NCBI GenBank assembly: GCA_003134555.1 | Contig: PLBO01000145.1 | Location: 1 to 64,000, forward strand | Origin: Actinomycetota bacterium | GTDB lineage: Bacteria; Actinomycetota; Acidimicrobiia; IMCC26256; PALSA-610 | Direction of reading: 5' to 3' | DNA: 64,000 nucleotides | Shown here: in pieces, positions 17,582-27,526 of the stretch | Layout: every line of letters starts with the position of its first letter | Numbering within the stretch: the stretch's first letter is position 1 | Program-made: the position numbers and the translations under genes | Notes under the pieces: generated by a model | Databases searched by the model: none | What the model was told of the DNA's origin: nothing | The model's input: the letters and a program-made list of their open reading frames with translations, nothing else

Positions 17582-18736
17582 GTGAACCTGAAGACGGCCG
17601 CGCTCCGGCTCGGCGTGCACTACCAGACCGCGTACCGGTGGGTGCGCAGCGGTCAGCTCGTCGCGGTCAAGGTCGGCGCGGGCTACGAGGTCTCCGACGC
17701 GGCGGTCGCCCGGCTCCAGGCCCAGCGCGCGGCGACCGAGCGGACGCCGGAGCGGGCAGAGCAACCCGAGACCCGGCCGCCCGACGCCGGGACGTCGCGC
17801 ATCGAGGACGCGTTGCACGTTCTCGACCTGATGGTCGATGCGGTCACGCTCGACTCGACCGCGGTGGGCGAACGGGCGGCGCGCGTCATAGCCGAGCATC
17901 TCGGGGATACCGCGTTCGTGTATCGCCGGTCAGCGGCCGACGACCTGGTTGTCGTCTACGCGGCGCACCGAGATCCCGTCTCGGAAGTCGCCGCGTCGAC
18001 CCTCGGGCGCGATCCTCGAACGTCGACCAAGCTCGTTCGCCGATCGGTGACGAGTGGCGAGGTCATCTGCGTTCCGCAGGTACCCCAGCGCGAGCTCCGC
18101 AAGCGCCTTCACCCCGAGCTCCACGAACACCTCCACCTGTCCGGCTGTTACAGCGCGGCGTGCGCGCCGATCGGTGCGACGGGAGCGTTGCTCGTCACGC
18201 GCGACCTTCCCGGCCGGCCGTACAAGAACGACGATCTCGCATTCGTCGAGTCGATTGCGGCCCGCGTCGCGCGTGCCGACGAACGGGCGCGGTGCTGGAC
18301 CGCGGCGTGGCACATGCGGCGCGCGATGGTCGCGATATTCGAGGCGCCGTCTTTCGAGGGCAACTGCTTCGACCGGTTGGTCGAGTCGGTGGCGTCCGAC
18401 GATCCCGGTGCGGTCTTCGAGGAGCCCATCGTCGCGGTGCTCGATCGTGAGCTTCGGCACGTGGCGTGCAGCAAGGCCTACGCCGCGCTGGTGGGGGAGG
18501 ATGCAACGCGTCTCACCGGAGTGTCGCTCCGGTCGATCGTCCGCGACGGTGGTGCGCTCGACGAGGCGCTCGCGCCGGTGTTGCTCGGCGAGATCGACTT
18601 CCGCAGTGTCGAGCTCGAGGTGCTTGCCGATCAGGCCCGCGTGGCGCTGCACGTCGCGATGGTCCGCAGGGCCGACGCGACACCGCGGGGAGTCGTGCTC
18701 GTCGCCCACCCCGTGCCCGCGCTGTCGAGCGGCTGA
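17582..18736 (+). CDS. HTH (excisionase/MerR-like) - GAF-like - PAS-like regulator
   Basis: N-terminal MNLKTAALRLGVHYQTAYRWVRSGQLVAVKVGAGYEVSDAAVARLQAQ; central GAF-like region ending CAPIGATGALLVTRDLPGRPYKNDDLAFVESIAARVA; C-terminal PAS-like region IVAVLDRELRHVACSKAYAALVGEDATRLTGVSLRSIV. Confidence 0.65.
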   Translation: MNLKTAALRLGVHYQTAYRWVRSGQLVAVKVGAGYEVSDAAVARLQAQRAATERTPERAEQPETRPPDAGTSRIEDALHVLDLMVDAVTLDSTAVGERAARVIAEHLGDTAFVYRRSAADDLVVVYAAHRDPVSEVAASTLGRDPRTSTKLVRRSVTSGEVICVPQVPQRELRKRLHPELHEHLHLSGCYSAACAPIGATGALLVTRDLPGRPYKNDDLAFVESIAARVARADERARCWTAAWHMRRAMVAIFEAPSFEGNCFDRLVESVASDDPGAVFEEPIVAVLDRELRHVACSKAYAALVGEDATRLTGVSLRSIVRDGGALDEALAPVLLGEIDFRSVELEVLADQARVALHVAMVRRADATPRGVVLVAHPVPALSSG

Positions 18737-18750
18737 TACGTTCCGCAAAC

Positions 18751-19953
18751 GTGTCCGAAACCGCCGACTGGGGTCACGCGACCGACCTCGACGACATACG
18801 AGCGCAGGTCGCCATCGCAGGCATCGGCGAGACCGCGTACACGAAGGCGTCCGGGCGCACCGCCCGTGAGATCGGCGCCGAGGCCGCGGAGCGGGCGATC
18901 GCCGACGCGGGTCTGACTCCGTCCGACATCGACGGGATCACCTGGTCGGGCGCGTTCGCCGACTTCGACGTCGACGCGTTCCGCGAGCATTTCGGCACCT
19001 CGCACGAGATGTGGACCTCACCTTGGGGCGGCGGCATGGCGTGGGCCGCGACCGCGCCGTACCTCGCGGCGCGGGCGATACGCGAGGGCGAGGCCCGGCA
19101 CGTGCTCAACGTCTTCCCGGTGGCGTGGGCGACGCAGCGCGCGTCGATGACCGGCGGGCCCGGCGAGGTGCACGCGGCGCAGTCGTTGAAGCAGAACCTC
19201 GAGGTGCCGTTCGGCTGGTTCCCGCAACCCGTCTACTTCGCGTCGATCATGCGCCGGCACATGATCGAGTTCGGAACGCTTCCCTCGCAGTTCGGTGCGA
19301 TCGCGGTCGCATGCCGCCGGCACGCCAACCTGCATCCCGACGCGGTGATGCACGGCCGGCCGATGACCCTCGACGACTACCTCGCGGCTCCCTATCTCGC
19401 CGAACCGCTGCGGCTCCTCGACTCGTGCCTGATCTCGGACGGCGGCGCGGCCTACGTCACGACGAGTGTCGAACGGGCCCGGGATCTGCCGCACGCACCG
19501 GCAGTCGTGAGGGGTGTGGGGGAGGGTTACTCCGCCAGTGGAACGCATTGGGCGCTGCAGCGCGCCTTCACCACCACGCCGCAGGTCTTCTCCGCACCAC
19601 GTGCGTTCGCGATGGCCGGACTCTCGCCCGCCGACGTCGACGTTCTCACGGTCTACGACCCGTTCACCGTTGTGAGCATGATGCAGATCGAGGACATGGG
19701 GTTCTGCCCGAAGGGTGAAGCCGGTCGCTTCGTCGAGGGCGACACGTTGTTCCACGACTCGGGGAAGCTGCCGTTCAACACACACGGCGGGCTTTTGTCG
19801 CACGCGTACGTGCTGGGAATCGCGCACGTCGTGGAGTGCGTGAAGCAGCTCCGCGGTGTCGCGGCCGCGCAGGTACCCAACTGCGAGGTCGCGGTCTACG
19901 GCGGCTACACGGGACACATGGCGAGCACCCTGGTGCTCACGAAGGATCGGTGA
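18751..19953 (+). CDS. Thiolase-fold lipid-transfer protein (SCP-X/Ltp2-like)
   Basis: GTG start; VAIAGIGETAYTKASGRTAREIGAEAAERAIADAGLTPSDIDGI...VYDPFTVVSMMQIEDMGFCPKGEAGRF...GGYTGHMASTLVL. Confidence 0.85.
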   Translation: MSETADWGHATDLDDIRAQVAIAGIGETAYTKASGRTAREIGAEAAERAIADAGLTPSDIDGITWSGAFADFDVDAFREHFGTSHEMWTSPWGGGMAWAATAPYLAARAIREGEARHVLNVFPVAWATQRASMTGGPGEVHAAQSLKQNLEVPFGWFPQPVYFASIMRRHMIEFGTLPSQFGAIAVACRRHANLHPDAVMHGRPMTLDDYLAAPYLAEPLRLLDSCLISDGGAAYVTTSVERARDLPHAPAVVRGVGEGYSASGTHWALQRAFTTTPQVFSAPRAFAMAGLSPADVDVLTVYDPFTVVSMMQIEDMGFCPKGEAGRFVEGDTLFHDSGKLPFNTHGGLLSHAYVLGIAHVVECVKQLRGVAAAQVPNCEVAVYGGYTGHMASTLVLTKDR

Positions 19954-19962
19954 ACGACGGCC

Positions 19963-20400
19963 ATGGCGATCAAGCGTGACGACTTCCCGCTCCCCGACGT
20001 CGACGACCCGCTCACCACGCCCTTCTTCGCCGGTGCGGCGCGGGGCGAGCTGTTGATCCCGCGCTGCGAGACGTGCGGGGAATACGTGTGGTATCCGCAG
20101 GAAGCGTGTCCGCGCGACGGCGGCGGTCTCACATGGAGCGCGGTGTCGGGCCGCGGCACGCTCTTCACCTGGGCCGTCGTCCGCCGCGCGTTTCTCCCTG
20201 CCTTCGCAGATCGCGTGCCGTTCGTCACCGCGTTGGTGGCGCTCGACGAGGATCCGGCCGTGCGGCTCTGCACGTACGTCGTCGACACCGCGCCCGAGCA
20301 GCTCGTCGCCGACGCGCCGGTGGCGGTCTGTTTCCGGCCGCTCGAGTTCACGACGGTCCCCGGCCGGTCGGTGATCGTCCCGATGTTCACGCTCACGTGA
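19963..20400 (+). CDS. DUF35 OB-fold / Zn-ribbon protein
   Basis: FFAGAARGELLIPRCETCGEYVWYPQEACPRDG...GRGTLFTWAVVRRAFLPAF; C-x2-C...C zinc-ribbon; pairs with the thiolase-fold gene. Confidence 0.88.
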   Translation: MAIKRDDFPLPDVDDPLTTPFFAGAARGELLIPRCETCGEYVWYPQEACPRDGGGLTWSAVSGRGTLFTWAVVRRAFLPAFADRVPFVTALVALDEDPAVRLCTYVVDTAPEQLVADAPVAVCFRPLEFTTVPGRSVIVPMFTLT

Positions 20401-22547
20401 TCTACGACGGGCTGCGCGTCGTCGATTGCACGACCGGCATCGCGGGCGCGTATTGCACCAAGCTGCTGACCGATCTCGGCGCCGACGTCGTGTTCGGCGA
20501 GCCGATCGGCGGCGATGCGCTGTTCACGTATTTGCGCACGTCGCAGCGGTATGCCGCCGATCTCGAACCGTGGCTCGACGCGGCCGACGTCGTCGTCGTG
20601 GGCGAGTCGGAGCGCGCGCTGTCCGCGCACTCGGAGCCGCTCGTCACCGTCTCGATCACCGCGCTCGGCCACGGTGGTCCCGACGACGGCCTCGACCTGC
20701 CGGAGGAGGTGTTGCAGGCGCGCAGCGGCAGCCTTTCCGCCCACGGGCACGCGCACCTGCCGCCGTTGACGGTCGGCGGTCGACTCGGCGAGTACATCGT
20801 CGGCACGTTCGGTGCACTCGGAGCGGCGACCGCGTGGTGGCGGGCGTCGCGCACCGGCGTGGCCGAGACGGTCGACGCGTCGATGCTCGAAGCGATCCAG
20901 TTGACCTACGTGACCACGCCGACACTGATGGCACGGTTTCCGGGCGGACGGGCGCAGTCGTTCCGCTGGGTGATGATCCCGGGGAACGAGCCCGCGGGCG
21001 ACGGCCGGTTCGTGGGAATCACGACGGTGACCGTGCAGCAGTGGCAGGCGCTGGCTCGACTCGCGGGTCGTCCCGACCTCGCCGACGACGACGAACTCGG
21101 CACGATGATCGGGCGTTTCCGTCGGGCCGAGCAGGTGAACGGCGCGATCCACGCGTACACGCGACAGCACACGGCCGACGAGGTCGTAGCCGCGTGCGTC
21201 GAAGCGCGCGTTCCCGCCGCGATCGTCGGCAACGGCGCCGAGCTCCCGCGCAACCAGCAGCTCGCGGCGCGCAACGTGTTCGTGCACCAGCCGGGAGAGA
21301 AGTGGATCCGGCCGCGCGCACCGTTCCGTTTCCACGGCGTTGCCGACCGCGAGCTTGTCGCTCCCGGTGTCGTCTCCGGAAGTTGGTCGCGCAGGTCGCG
21401 CTCCGCACCGTCGTCGGCCGCATCGGTGCCCGGCGATCGCCCGCTCGCCGGTCTGAAGGTTCTCGACTTCACCGCATTCTGGGCCGGTCCGTTCGCGACG
21501 GCCTGGTTGTCGTCGATGGGCGCCGACGTCGTCAAGGTCGAAGCCGTGCAACGGCCGGACGGGATTCGGTTCAGCGCCGCCGTGCGCCCGCACGACGACC
21601 CGCGCTTCTACGAGAAGTCGGCGCTGTTCCACGCGTGCAATCTCGCCAAGCGCGGTATCACGCTCGATCTCGGACATCCCGACGGTCTCACGCTCGCGAA
21701 GCGCCTCGTGGCGCGCAGCGATGTGGTCGCGGAGAACTTCACGCCGCAGGTGCTCGAGCGCTTCGGCCTCGATTGGGAGACCGTGCACGCCCTGAACCCC
21801 GCGGCGATCATGCTGCGCATGCCCGCCTTCGGCCTCGACGGTCCGTGGCGCGCCCGGGGCGGTTTCGCCCAGACGATGGAACAGCTCACGGGCATGGCGT
21901 GGGTGACCGGCTACGAAGGCGGCCCCCCGATCATCCCGGGCGGGCCCGTCGATCCGATGGTCGGTGCGCACGCTGCGCTCGCGGTCGTCGCCGCGCTCGA
22001 GTACCGGGCACGCACCGGAGAGGGTCAGCTCGTCGAGGTCCCGCTCGTAGAGGTCGCGACCGCGGTGACGGCCGAACAGGTGATCCGCTACGCGATCGAC
22101 GGAACGCTGCTCGATCGCCGGGGCGCGGGCGGGGTGTACGCGTGTCTCGGCGACGACGCGTGGGTGGCGGTCGACCGGGTTTCCGACCCCATGACGCGCG
22201 ACGAGCGCGCGGCGTGGTGCGCGACCCGCGCACCGGACGACGCGGCTCGTGATGCGCGGGCGCAAGGTGTCGCCGCGGCGGCGATGGTTCCCGGGTTCGC
22301 GACCCTCGACGACCCGCAGATGCGCGCCCGCCGCTTCTTCGAGCCGGTCGACAACCCGCTGGTCGGTGAGCAGCACTACCCGACGTGGCCGGTGCGACTC
22401 TCGGGCGGGCCCGAGCGCGTGTGGACCGCGCCCGCGCCGACACTCGGACAACACACGGTCGAGGTGTTGCGCGAGCTCGGCGTCGGCGACGACGAGCTCG
22501 AACGATTGGAAGCCGAGCACGTCATCGGCACGGTGCCAGTGTTCTGA
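20397..22547 (+). CDS. Two-domain CaiB/BaiF (type III) CoA transferase family protein
   Basis: GTG start overlapping DUF35 stop; domain 1 VIYDGLRVVDCTTGIAGAYCTKLLTDLGADVV, domain 2 DRPLAGLKVLDFTAFWAGPFATAWLSSMGADVVKVE. Confidence 0.88.
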   Translation: MIYDGLRVVDCTTGIAGAYCTKLLTDLGADVVFGEPIGGDALFTYLRTSQRYAADLEPWLDAADVVVVGESERALSAHSEPLVTVSITALGHGGPDDGLDLPEEVLQARSGSLSAHGHAHLPPLTVGGRLGEYIVGTFGALGAATAWWRASRTGVAETVDASMLEAIQLTYVTTPTLMARFPGGRAQSFRWVMIPGNEPAGDGRFVGITTVTVQQWQALARLAGRPDLADDDELGTMIGRFRRAEQVNGAIHAYTRQHTADEVVAACVEARVPAAIVGNGAELPRNQQLAARNVFVHQPGEKWIRPRAPFRFHGVADRELVAPGVVSGSWSRRSRSAPSSAASVPGDRPLAGLKVLDFTAFWAGPFATAWLSSMGADVVKVEAVQRPDGIRFSAAVRPHDDPRFYEKSALFHACNLAKRGITLDLGHPDGLTLAKRLVARSDVVAENFTPQVLERFGLDWETVHALNPAAIMLRMPAFGLDGPWRARGGFAQTMEQLTGMAWVTGYEGGPPIIPGGPVDPMVGAHAALAVVAALEYRARTGEGQLVEVPLVEVATAVTAEQVIRYAIDGTLLDRRGAGGVYACLGDDAWVAVDRVSDPMTRDERAAWCATRAPDDAARDARAQGVAAAAMVPGFATLDDPQMRARRFFEPVDNPLVGEQHYPTWPVRLSGGPERVWTAPAPTLGQHTVEVLRELGVGDDELERLEAEHVIGTVPVF

Positions 22548-22587
22548 CCTTCTGGCGACGTAGGCCCCGTCGGTAGGGTGCACCGGC

Positions 22588-23874
22588 ATGCAGCCGTCGC
22601 CTGGGGGCTCCGAGCTCGAGGACGTCGAAGACGCCATCGTCGACGGGGACGTCGCCTATCAGCGCGGTACCGCGGCTGCGGCACTTCGCCACCGCGACTT
22701 TCGCATCGTGTACGGCGGCACGTTCGCGTCGAACATCGGCACCTGGATGCAGAACGTCATCCTCGGCCTGTATGCCGTCAAGCTCACGGGGAGCGGCTTC
22801 TTCGTCGGGCTGCTGTATTTCGCCCAGCTCGGTCCGCTGCTCTTCCTCTCGATGATGGGTGGCCTGCTCGCCGACCGCGTCGATCGGCGCCGGTTGCTCG
22901 TGAGCTTGCAGATCTTGCAGGGCACGTTGTCGTTCGCGCTCGCTCTGGTCGCGTGGACGTCGCATCCCTCGCATGTTTTGATCGTGGTCATCGTGTTCGC
23001 GATCGGGATCGCCAACGCGCTCGGCGCACCCGGTCTGAGCGCGATCCTCCCGACCCTCGTTCCGCGCGAAGACATGACGGGCGCGGTCGCGCTCTGGTCG
23101 GTGCAGATGAACCTCTCGCGCGTGATCGGGCCGGCGATCGGCGCGCTCATCTTCGCCAAGCTCGACGCCGGACCCGTGTTCGCCATCAACGCGGCGACGT
23201 ACCTCTTCGCAGTGGCGGGCCTGCTGTTGGCGCGCTATCCGCGCTACGTCCACGCGCCGGGCGTCGATCGCACCGAGCATCGTTTGCTGTCCGGGGTGCG
23301 GATCGCGCGCGCCGATCCGGTCATCCGATACGTGCTGCTCACGCTCTTCTCGTTCTCGTTCTTCTCGCTCGCCTTCGTCGGCATCATGCCCCTCGTCGCC
23401 AAGTACAACCTCGAGCTCTCGAGCGGCTTGTACGGCTTGCTCTACGCGAGCTTCGGCCTCGGCGCGGCGTCGGGCGCGTTCACCGTAGGGACGATCCTCG
23501 CCCGGCGTTCGAAGATCGCGTTGCTGCGCCCCGGCTTCATCGCGTTCGCGGTCGCGGTAGCCGCGTTCGGTTTGGTCCGTAACGTTCCCGCGGCGTTCGT
23601 GATCGCGGCCGTCCTCGGCTACGTGTACTTCCTCGTGATCACGTGTCTGTCGACCATCCTGCAGAAGCAGCTGCGCAACGAGGAGCGCGGCCGGGTCATG
23701 GCGCTGTGGATCATGGGTTTCGGCGGGACGGTGCCCCTCGGGGTACTCGTCGCCGGCCCGTTCGCCAAGTCGCACTCGACGGAGGTACTGCTGGTCGGGG
23801 CAGTATGGGCGCTGGTGCTCGCGCTGTTCTCGAGTGCGCGATCGCTCCGTGAGAAAGGGGCGCCCGATGACTGA
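22588..23874 (+). CDS. MFS transporter (EntS-like)
   Basis: FRIVYGGTFASNIGTWMQNVILGLYAVKLTGSGFFVGLLYFAQLGPLLFLSMMGGLLADRVDRRRLL; multiple TM segments. Confidence 0.88.
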   Translation: MQPSPGGSELEDVEDAIVDGDVAYQRGTAAAALRHRDFRIVYGGTFASNIGTWMQNVILGLYAVKLTGSGFFVGLLYFAQLGPLLFLSMMGGLLADRVDRRRLLVSLQILQGTLSFALALVAWTSHPSHVLIVVIVFAIGIANALGAPGLSAILPTLVPREDMTGAVALWSVQMNLSRVIGPAIGALIFAKLDAGPVFAINAATYLFAVAGLLLARYPRYVHAPGVDRTEHRLLSGVRIARADPVIRYVLLTLFSFSFFSLAFVGIMPLVAKYNLELSSGLYGLLYASFGLGAASGAFTVGTILARRSKIALLRPGFIAFAVAVAAFGLVRNVPAAFVIAAVLGYVYFLVITCLSTILQKQLRNEERGRVMALWIMGFGGTVPLGVLVAGPFAKSHSTEVLLVGAVWALVLALFSSARSLREKGAPDD

Positions 23875-24538
23875 GCAACACGCCGCCGTCCAAGCCGAGT
23901 TGCGCGTGCGCGTGACCGACCTGGTGCGCCAAGTCGATCCGGCAGCCCTCGATCAGCCCGCGGCGGCCACTCCAGGGTGGCGGGTGCGTGACGTGCTCGC
24001 GCACATGGTCGGGGTGAGCGACGACGTCGTGAACGGCCGGCTCGACGGGATCGCCGGCGATGCCTGGACCGCCGCCCAGGTCGAGCGGCGCCGCAACGTC
24101 TCCATCGCCGAGCTGCTCGGCGATTGGGAGTACTACGGACCCGAGTTCGAAACGCTCCTCGCGGGCGCACCGGAGGAAATTGCCGGGCAGGCGGTGTTCG
24201 ACGCGGCCACGCACGAGCACGACGTGCGCCAGGCCATTGGGCGTCCCGGCGCGCGCGACAGCGACGCGATGGAGCTGAGCTGGGAGTGGTTGGTGCATAC
24301 CCGGACGAGCTCCGGCGCGCCCGCGATCCGGTTCGTCACGGAGTACGGCGACGAGGTCGCGGGCGCAGGCGAGCCGCGGGTGACGGTGCGCGCGCCGCGC
24401 TTCGAGCTGCTGCGGGCGACGACGGGCCGTCGAAGCGCGGCGGAGATCGCGAGCTACGCGTGGGAGCCCGCGCCCGATGTCACCTTCCTCATCGCCGCGC
24501 CGTTCTTCACGATTCGTTCGGACTCGCTCGGCGAGTAG
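23867..24538 (+). CDS. DinB/maleylpyruvate isomerase-like (TIGR03083-type) protein
   Basis: TPGWRVRDVLAHMVGVSDDVVNGRLDG...HEHDVRQAIGRPG. Confidence 0.8.
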   Translation: MTEQHAAVQAELRVRVTDLVRQVDPAALDQPAAATPGWRVRDVLAHMVGVSDDVVNGRLDGIAGDAWTAAQVERRRNVSIAELLGDWEYYGPEFETLLAGAPEEIAGQAVFDAATHEHDVRQAIGRPGARDSDAMELSWEWLVHTRTSSGAPAIRFVTEYGDEVAGAGEPRVTVRAPRFELLRATTGRRSAAEIASYAWEPAPDVTFLIAAPFFTIRSDSLGE

Positions 24539-25567
<1,029 letters not shown>

Positions 25568-25610
25568 CCCGCAAGCTGTAGCACGCGGCGGGTGGTGCGA
25601 TCATCTGTTC

Positions 25611-25907
25611 ATGATTGCTGCATTCTCCATCACGCCGCTCGGAGTCGGTGACTCCGTCAGCGAGCCGGTTGCCGAAGCGGTTCGCCTCGTCCGCGACAGC
25701 GGGCTCCCCAACGAGACGAACGCGATGTTCACCAACGTGGAAGGCGAGTGGGACGAGGTCATGAGCCTGATCAAGGCGTGCGTCATGACCGTCGCCGAGA
25801 TCGCGCCGCGAGTCAGCGTGGTGATCAAGATCGATCATCGTCCCGGAGTGACCAACGCGCTGCAAGGAAAGGTCGATGCCATCGAGCAGCGCCTGCACTC
25901 TGAGTGA
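25611..25907 (+). CDS. MTH1187/YkoF-type thiamine-binding family (DUF77) protein
   Basis: MIAAFSITPLGVGDSVSEPVAEAVRLVRDSGLPNETNAMFTNVEGEWDEVMSLIKAC. Confidence 0.82.
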   Translation: MIAAFSITPLGVGDSVSEPVAEAVRLVRDSGLPNETNAMFTNVEGEWDEVMSLIKACVMTVAEIAPRVSVVIKIDHRPGVTNALQGKVDAIEQRLHSE

Positions 25908-25953
25908 GGTGTTGCGCGCATTGGTTCGCTCGCAGGCGGGTAGACCAGTACTC

Positions 25954-26160
25954 ATGCCCGACGAACCGGACCCGAAGCGAGTGCAGCGCCGAGCCGAGTC
26001 GCTCCTGCCCGAGGAGCGAGAGGTGGGAAGCGACGATCCCGCGGCGCAAGCGGAGGAGATCCTCGCCGAGTCCGATGCGCGTACCGCGAACCGGGTTTCT
26101 CCGCCGGGCAAACCCGTCGAGCACCGGAACTCCGAGGACACCGTCGAGCCGCCGGAGTGA
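25954..26160 (+). CDS. Small hypothetical protein
   Basis: MPDEPDPKRVQRRAESLLPEEREVGSDDPAAQAEEILAESDART; acidic, fits between neighbours. Confidence 0.55.
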   Translation: MPDEPDPKRVQRRAESLLPEEREVGSDDPAAQAEEILAESDARTANRVSPPGKPVEHRNSEDTVEPPE

Positions 26161-26186
26161 CGACGCGGCGCGTCTAGCTTGACCAC

Positions 26187-26855
26187 GTGACTTCCGGCGT
26201 CGTGCGCGTGTTCTCGGTCGATCTCGACCCACGCGCCGACGTCGTCGAGCGCCTCGACGCCATGCTCGCGCCCGAGGAGCGCGATGCGCCGGCGCCGATC
26301 CGGGTCGCGCGCGCCACGACGCGTGTCGTGCTCGGCGACGCGCTCGGTATGGACCCGGATCGGGTACCGATCTCGCGGCGATGCGCACACTGCGGTGACC
26401 CGACGCACGGCCGTCCGACGGTCGCCGGTGACGATCGCGTCTCGTTCAGCCTCAGTCATTCGCGCTCGTTCGGGGTCATCGCCCTTGCCGACGGCGACGT
26501 CCGGGTCGGCGTCGACATCGAGGACGTGAGACCGCGCCTCCGTCTTGGCGCGCTCGCGGCGCGCGTGCTGAACGACGAAGAGCATGCGGCTTGGCTCGCG
26601 ATCGAGAACGACGACGAACAGCTCCGCTCGTTCCTACGCGCGTGGACGGCCAAGGAGGCGTACCTCAAGGCCCTCGGCATCGGTATCGCCACCCGGCTGC
26701 GCGATGTGCCCGCGTTCGTGAAGGGCTGGCGGACGTGCGAATTGAGCGTAGGAGACACTCGGATCGCCGCGCTGGCCGTCGATCGAACCGACTTCGCGGT
26801 CGATTACGCGCGTCTCGCGCCGGTGGCTACGTCGAGTGGCGGAACTGCAGGCTGA
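26187..26855 (+). CDS. 4'-phosphopantetheinyl transferase (Sfp type)
   Basis: FSLSHSRSFGVIALADGDVRVGVDIEDVRPR...FLRAWTAKEAYLKALGIGI. Confidence 0.88.
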   Translation: MTSGVVRVFSVDLDPRADVVERLDAMLAPEERDAPAPIRVARATTRVVLGDALGMDPDRVPISRRCAHCGDPTHGRPTVAGDDRVSFSLSHSRSFGVIALADGDVRVGVDIEDVRPRLRLGALAARVLNDEEHAAWLAIENDDEQLRSFLRAWTAKEAYLKALGIGIATRLRDVPAFVKGWRTCELSVGDTRIAALAVDRTDFAVDYARLAPVATSSGGTAG

Positions 26856-27495
26856 CGCGCGCGCCGGCGCGGGCGACTTTCGGCACCGAGTGCTCCCATG
26901 TCCTCCCGGCGGTGCCGCCCATCACCAAGAGGTCGCCGGGCAGCAAGGGGAACGCGTGTGATCGGCCTTGCGGATCTCGCCGCTCGCGCGGGCGCATGCG
27001 GAGCGTGCGCGCCGATCCGAGCGAGACGATCGCGACGACGGGCTCGACGATCGCGGGATCGATGCGATCGGCATGCCAGGCGACGCTGTCGCGGCCGTCG
27101 CGATAGAGCGCGGCGCCTACCGCGTCGAACGCGCGGCCGTAGCGCCCGCACAATGCGGCGGCCATCTCGGCGAAGATCGCGGGGACGCTCGGATCGTCGA
27201 GCGCCCGCCCGTACCAGGCCGTGAGCCGGGGTTCTTCGACCATCCGGTCGTACATCCGCACGGTCCGGTGCTCCCACGGCGCGTGCGCGACGACGTGTTC
27301 GAAGAGCGTGTCGGCGCCGTGTACCCAGCCGGTGACCTGATCCACCCACGCGGCCTTGTCGAGCGCGATGCGGCGCGCATTCGTGAACGACGGATCGAAC
27401 GCGGGCGCGCGGCCCGGGTCGCCGAGCAACGTCGGCTGCCAGGTCAGGTGCGCCGGCTGAATCGACCCCGAACGCACGTTCGCCATGACGCCCAA
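26827..27495 (-). CDS. AlkB-like 2OG-Fe(II) oxygenase
   Basis: AALYRDGRDSVAWHADR...VAIVSLGSARTLRMRP...LLPGDLLVMGGTAGRTWEHSVPK; HxD...H and R residues. Confidence 0.88.
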   Translation of the reverse strand: MGVMANVRSGSIQPAHLTWQPTLLGDPGRAPAFDPSFTNARRIALDKAAWVDQVTGWVHGADTLFEHVVAHAPWEHRTVRMYDRMVEEPRLTAWYGRALDDPSVPAIFAEMAAALCGRYGRAFDAVGAALYRDGRDSVAWHADRIDPAIVEPVVAIVSLGSARTLRMRPRERRDPQGRSHAFPLLPGDLLVMGGTAGRTWEHSVPKVARAGARVSLQFRHST

Positions 27496-27526
27496 GGTAG
27501 CGGTCGCGCGCGGGTACCGTGACGTC

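Noticed and set aside
19905-22637. 910-aa antisense ORF over the DUF35 and CoA transferase genes
   Set aside because: Compositionally a GC-frame artefact with no recognisable motifs; plus-strand genes are strongly supported.
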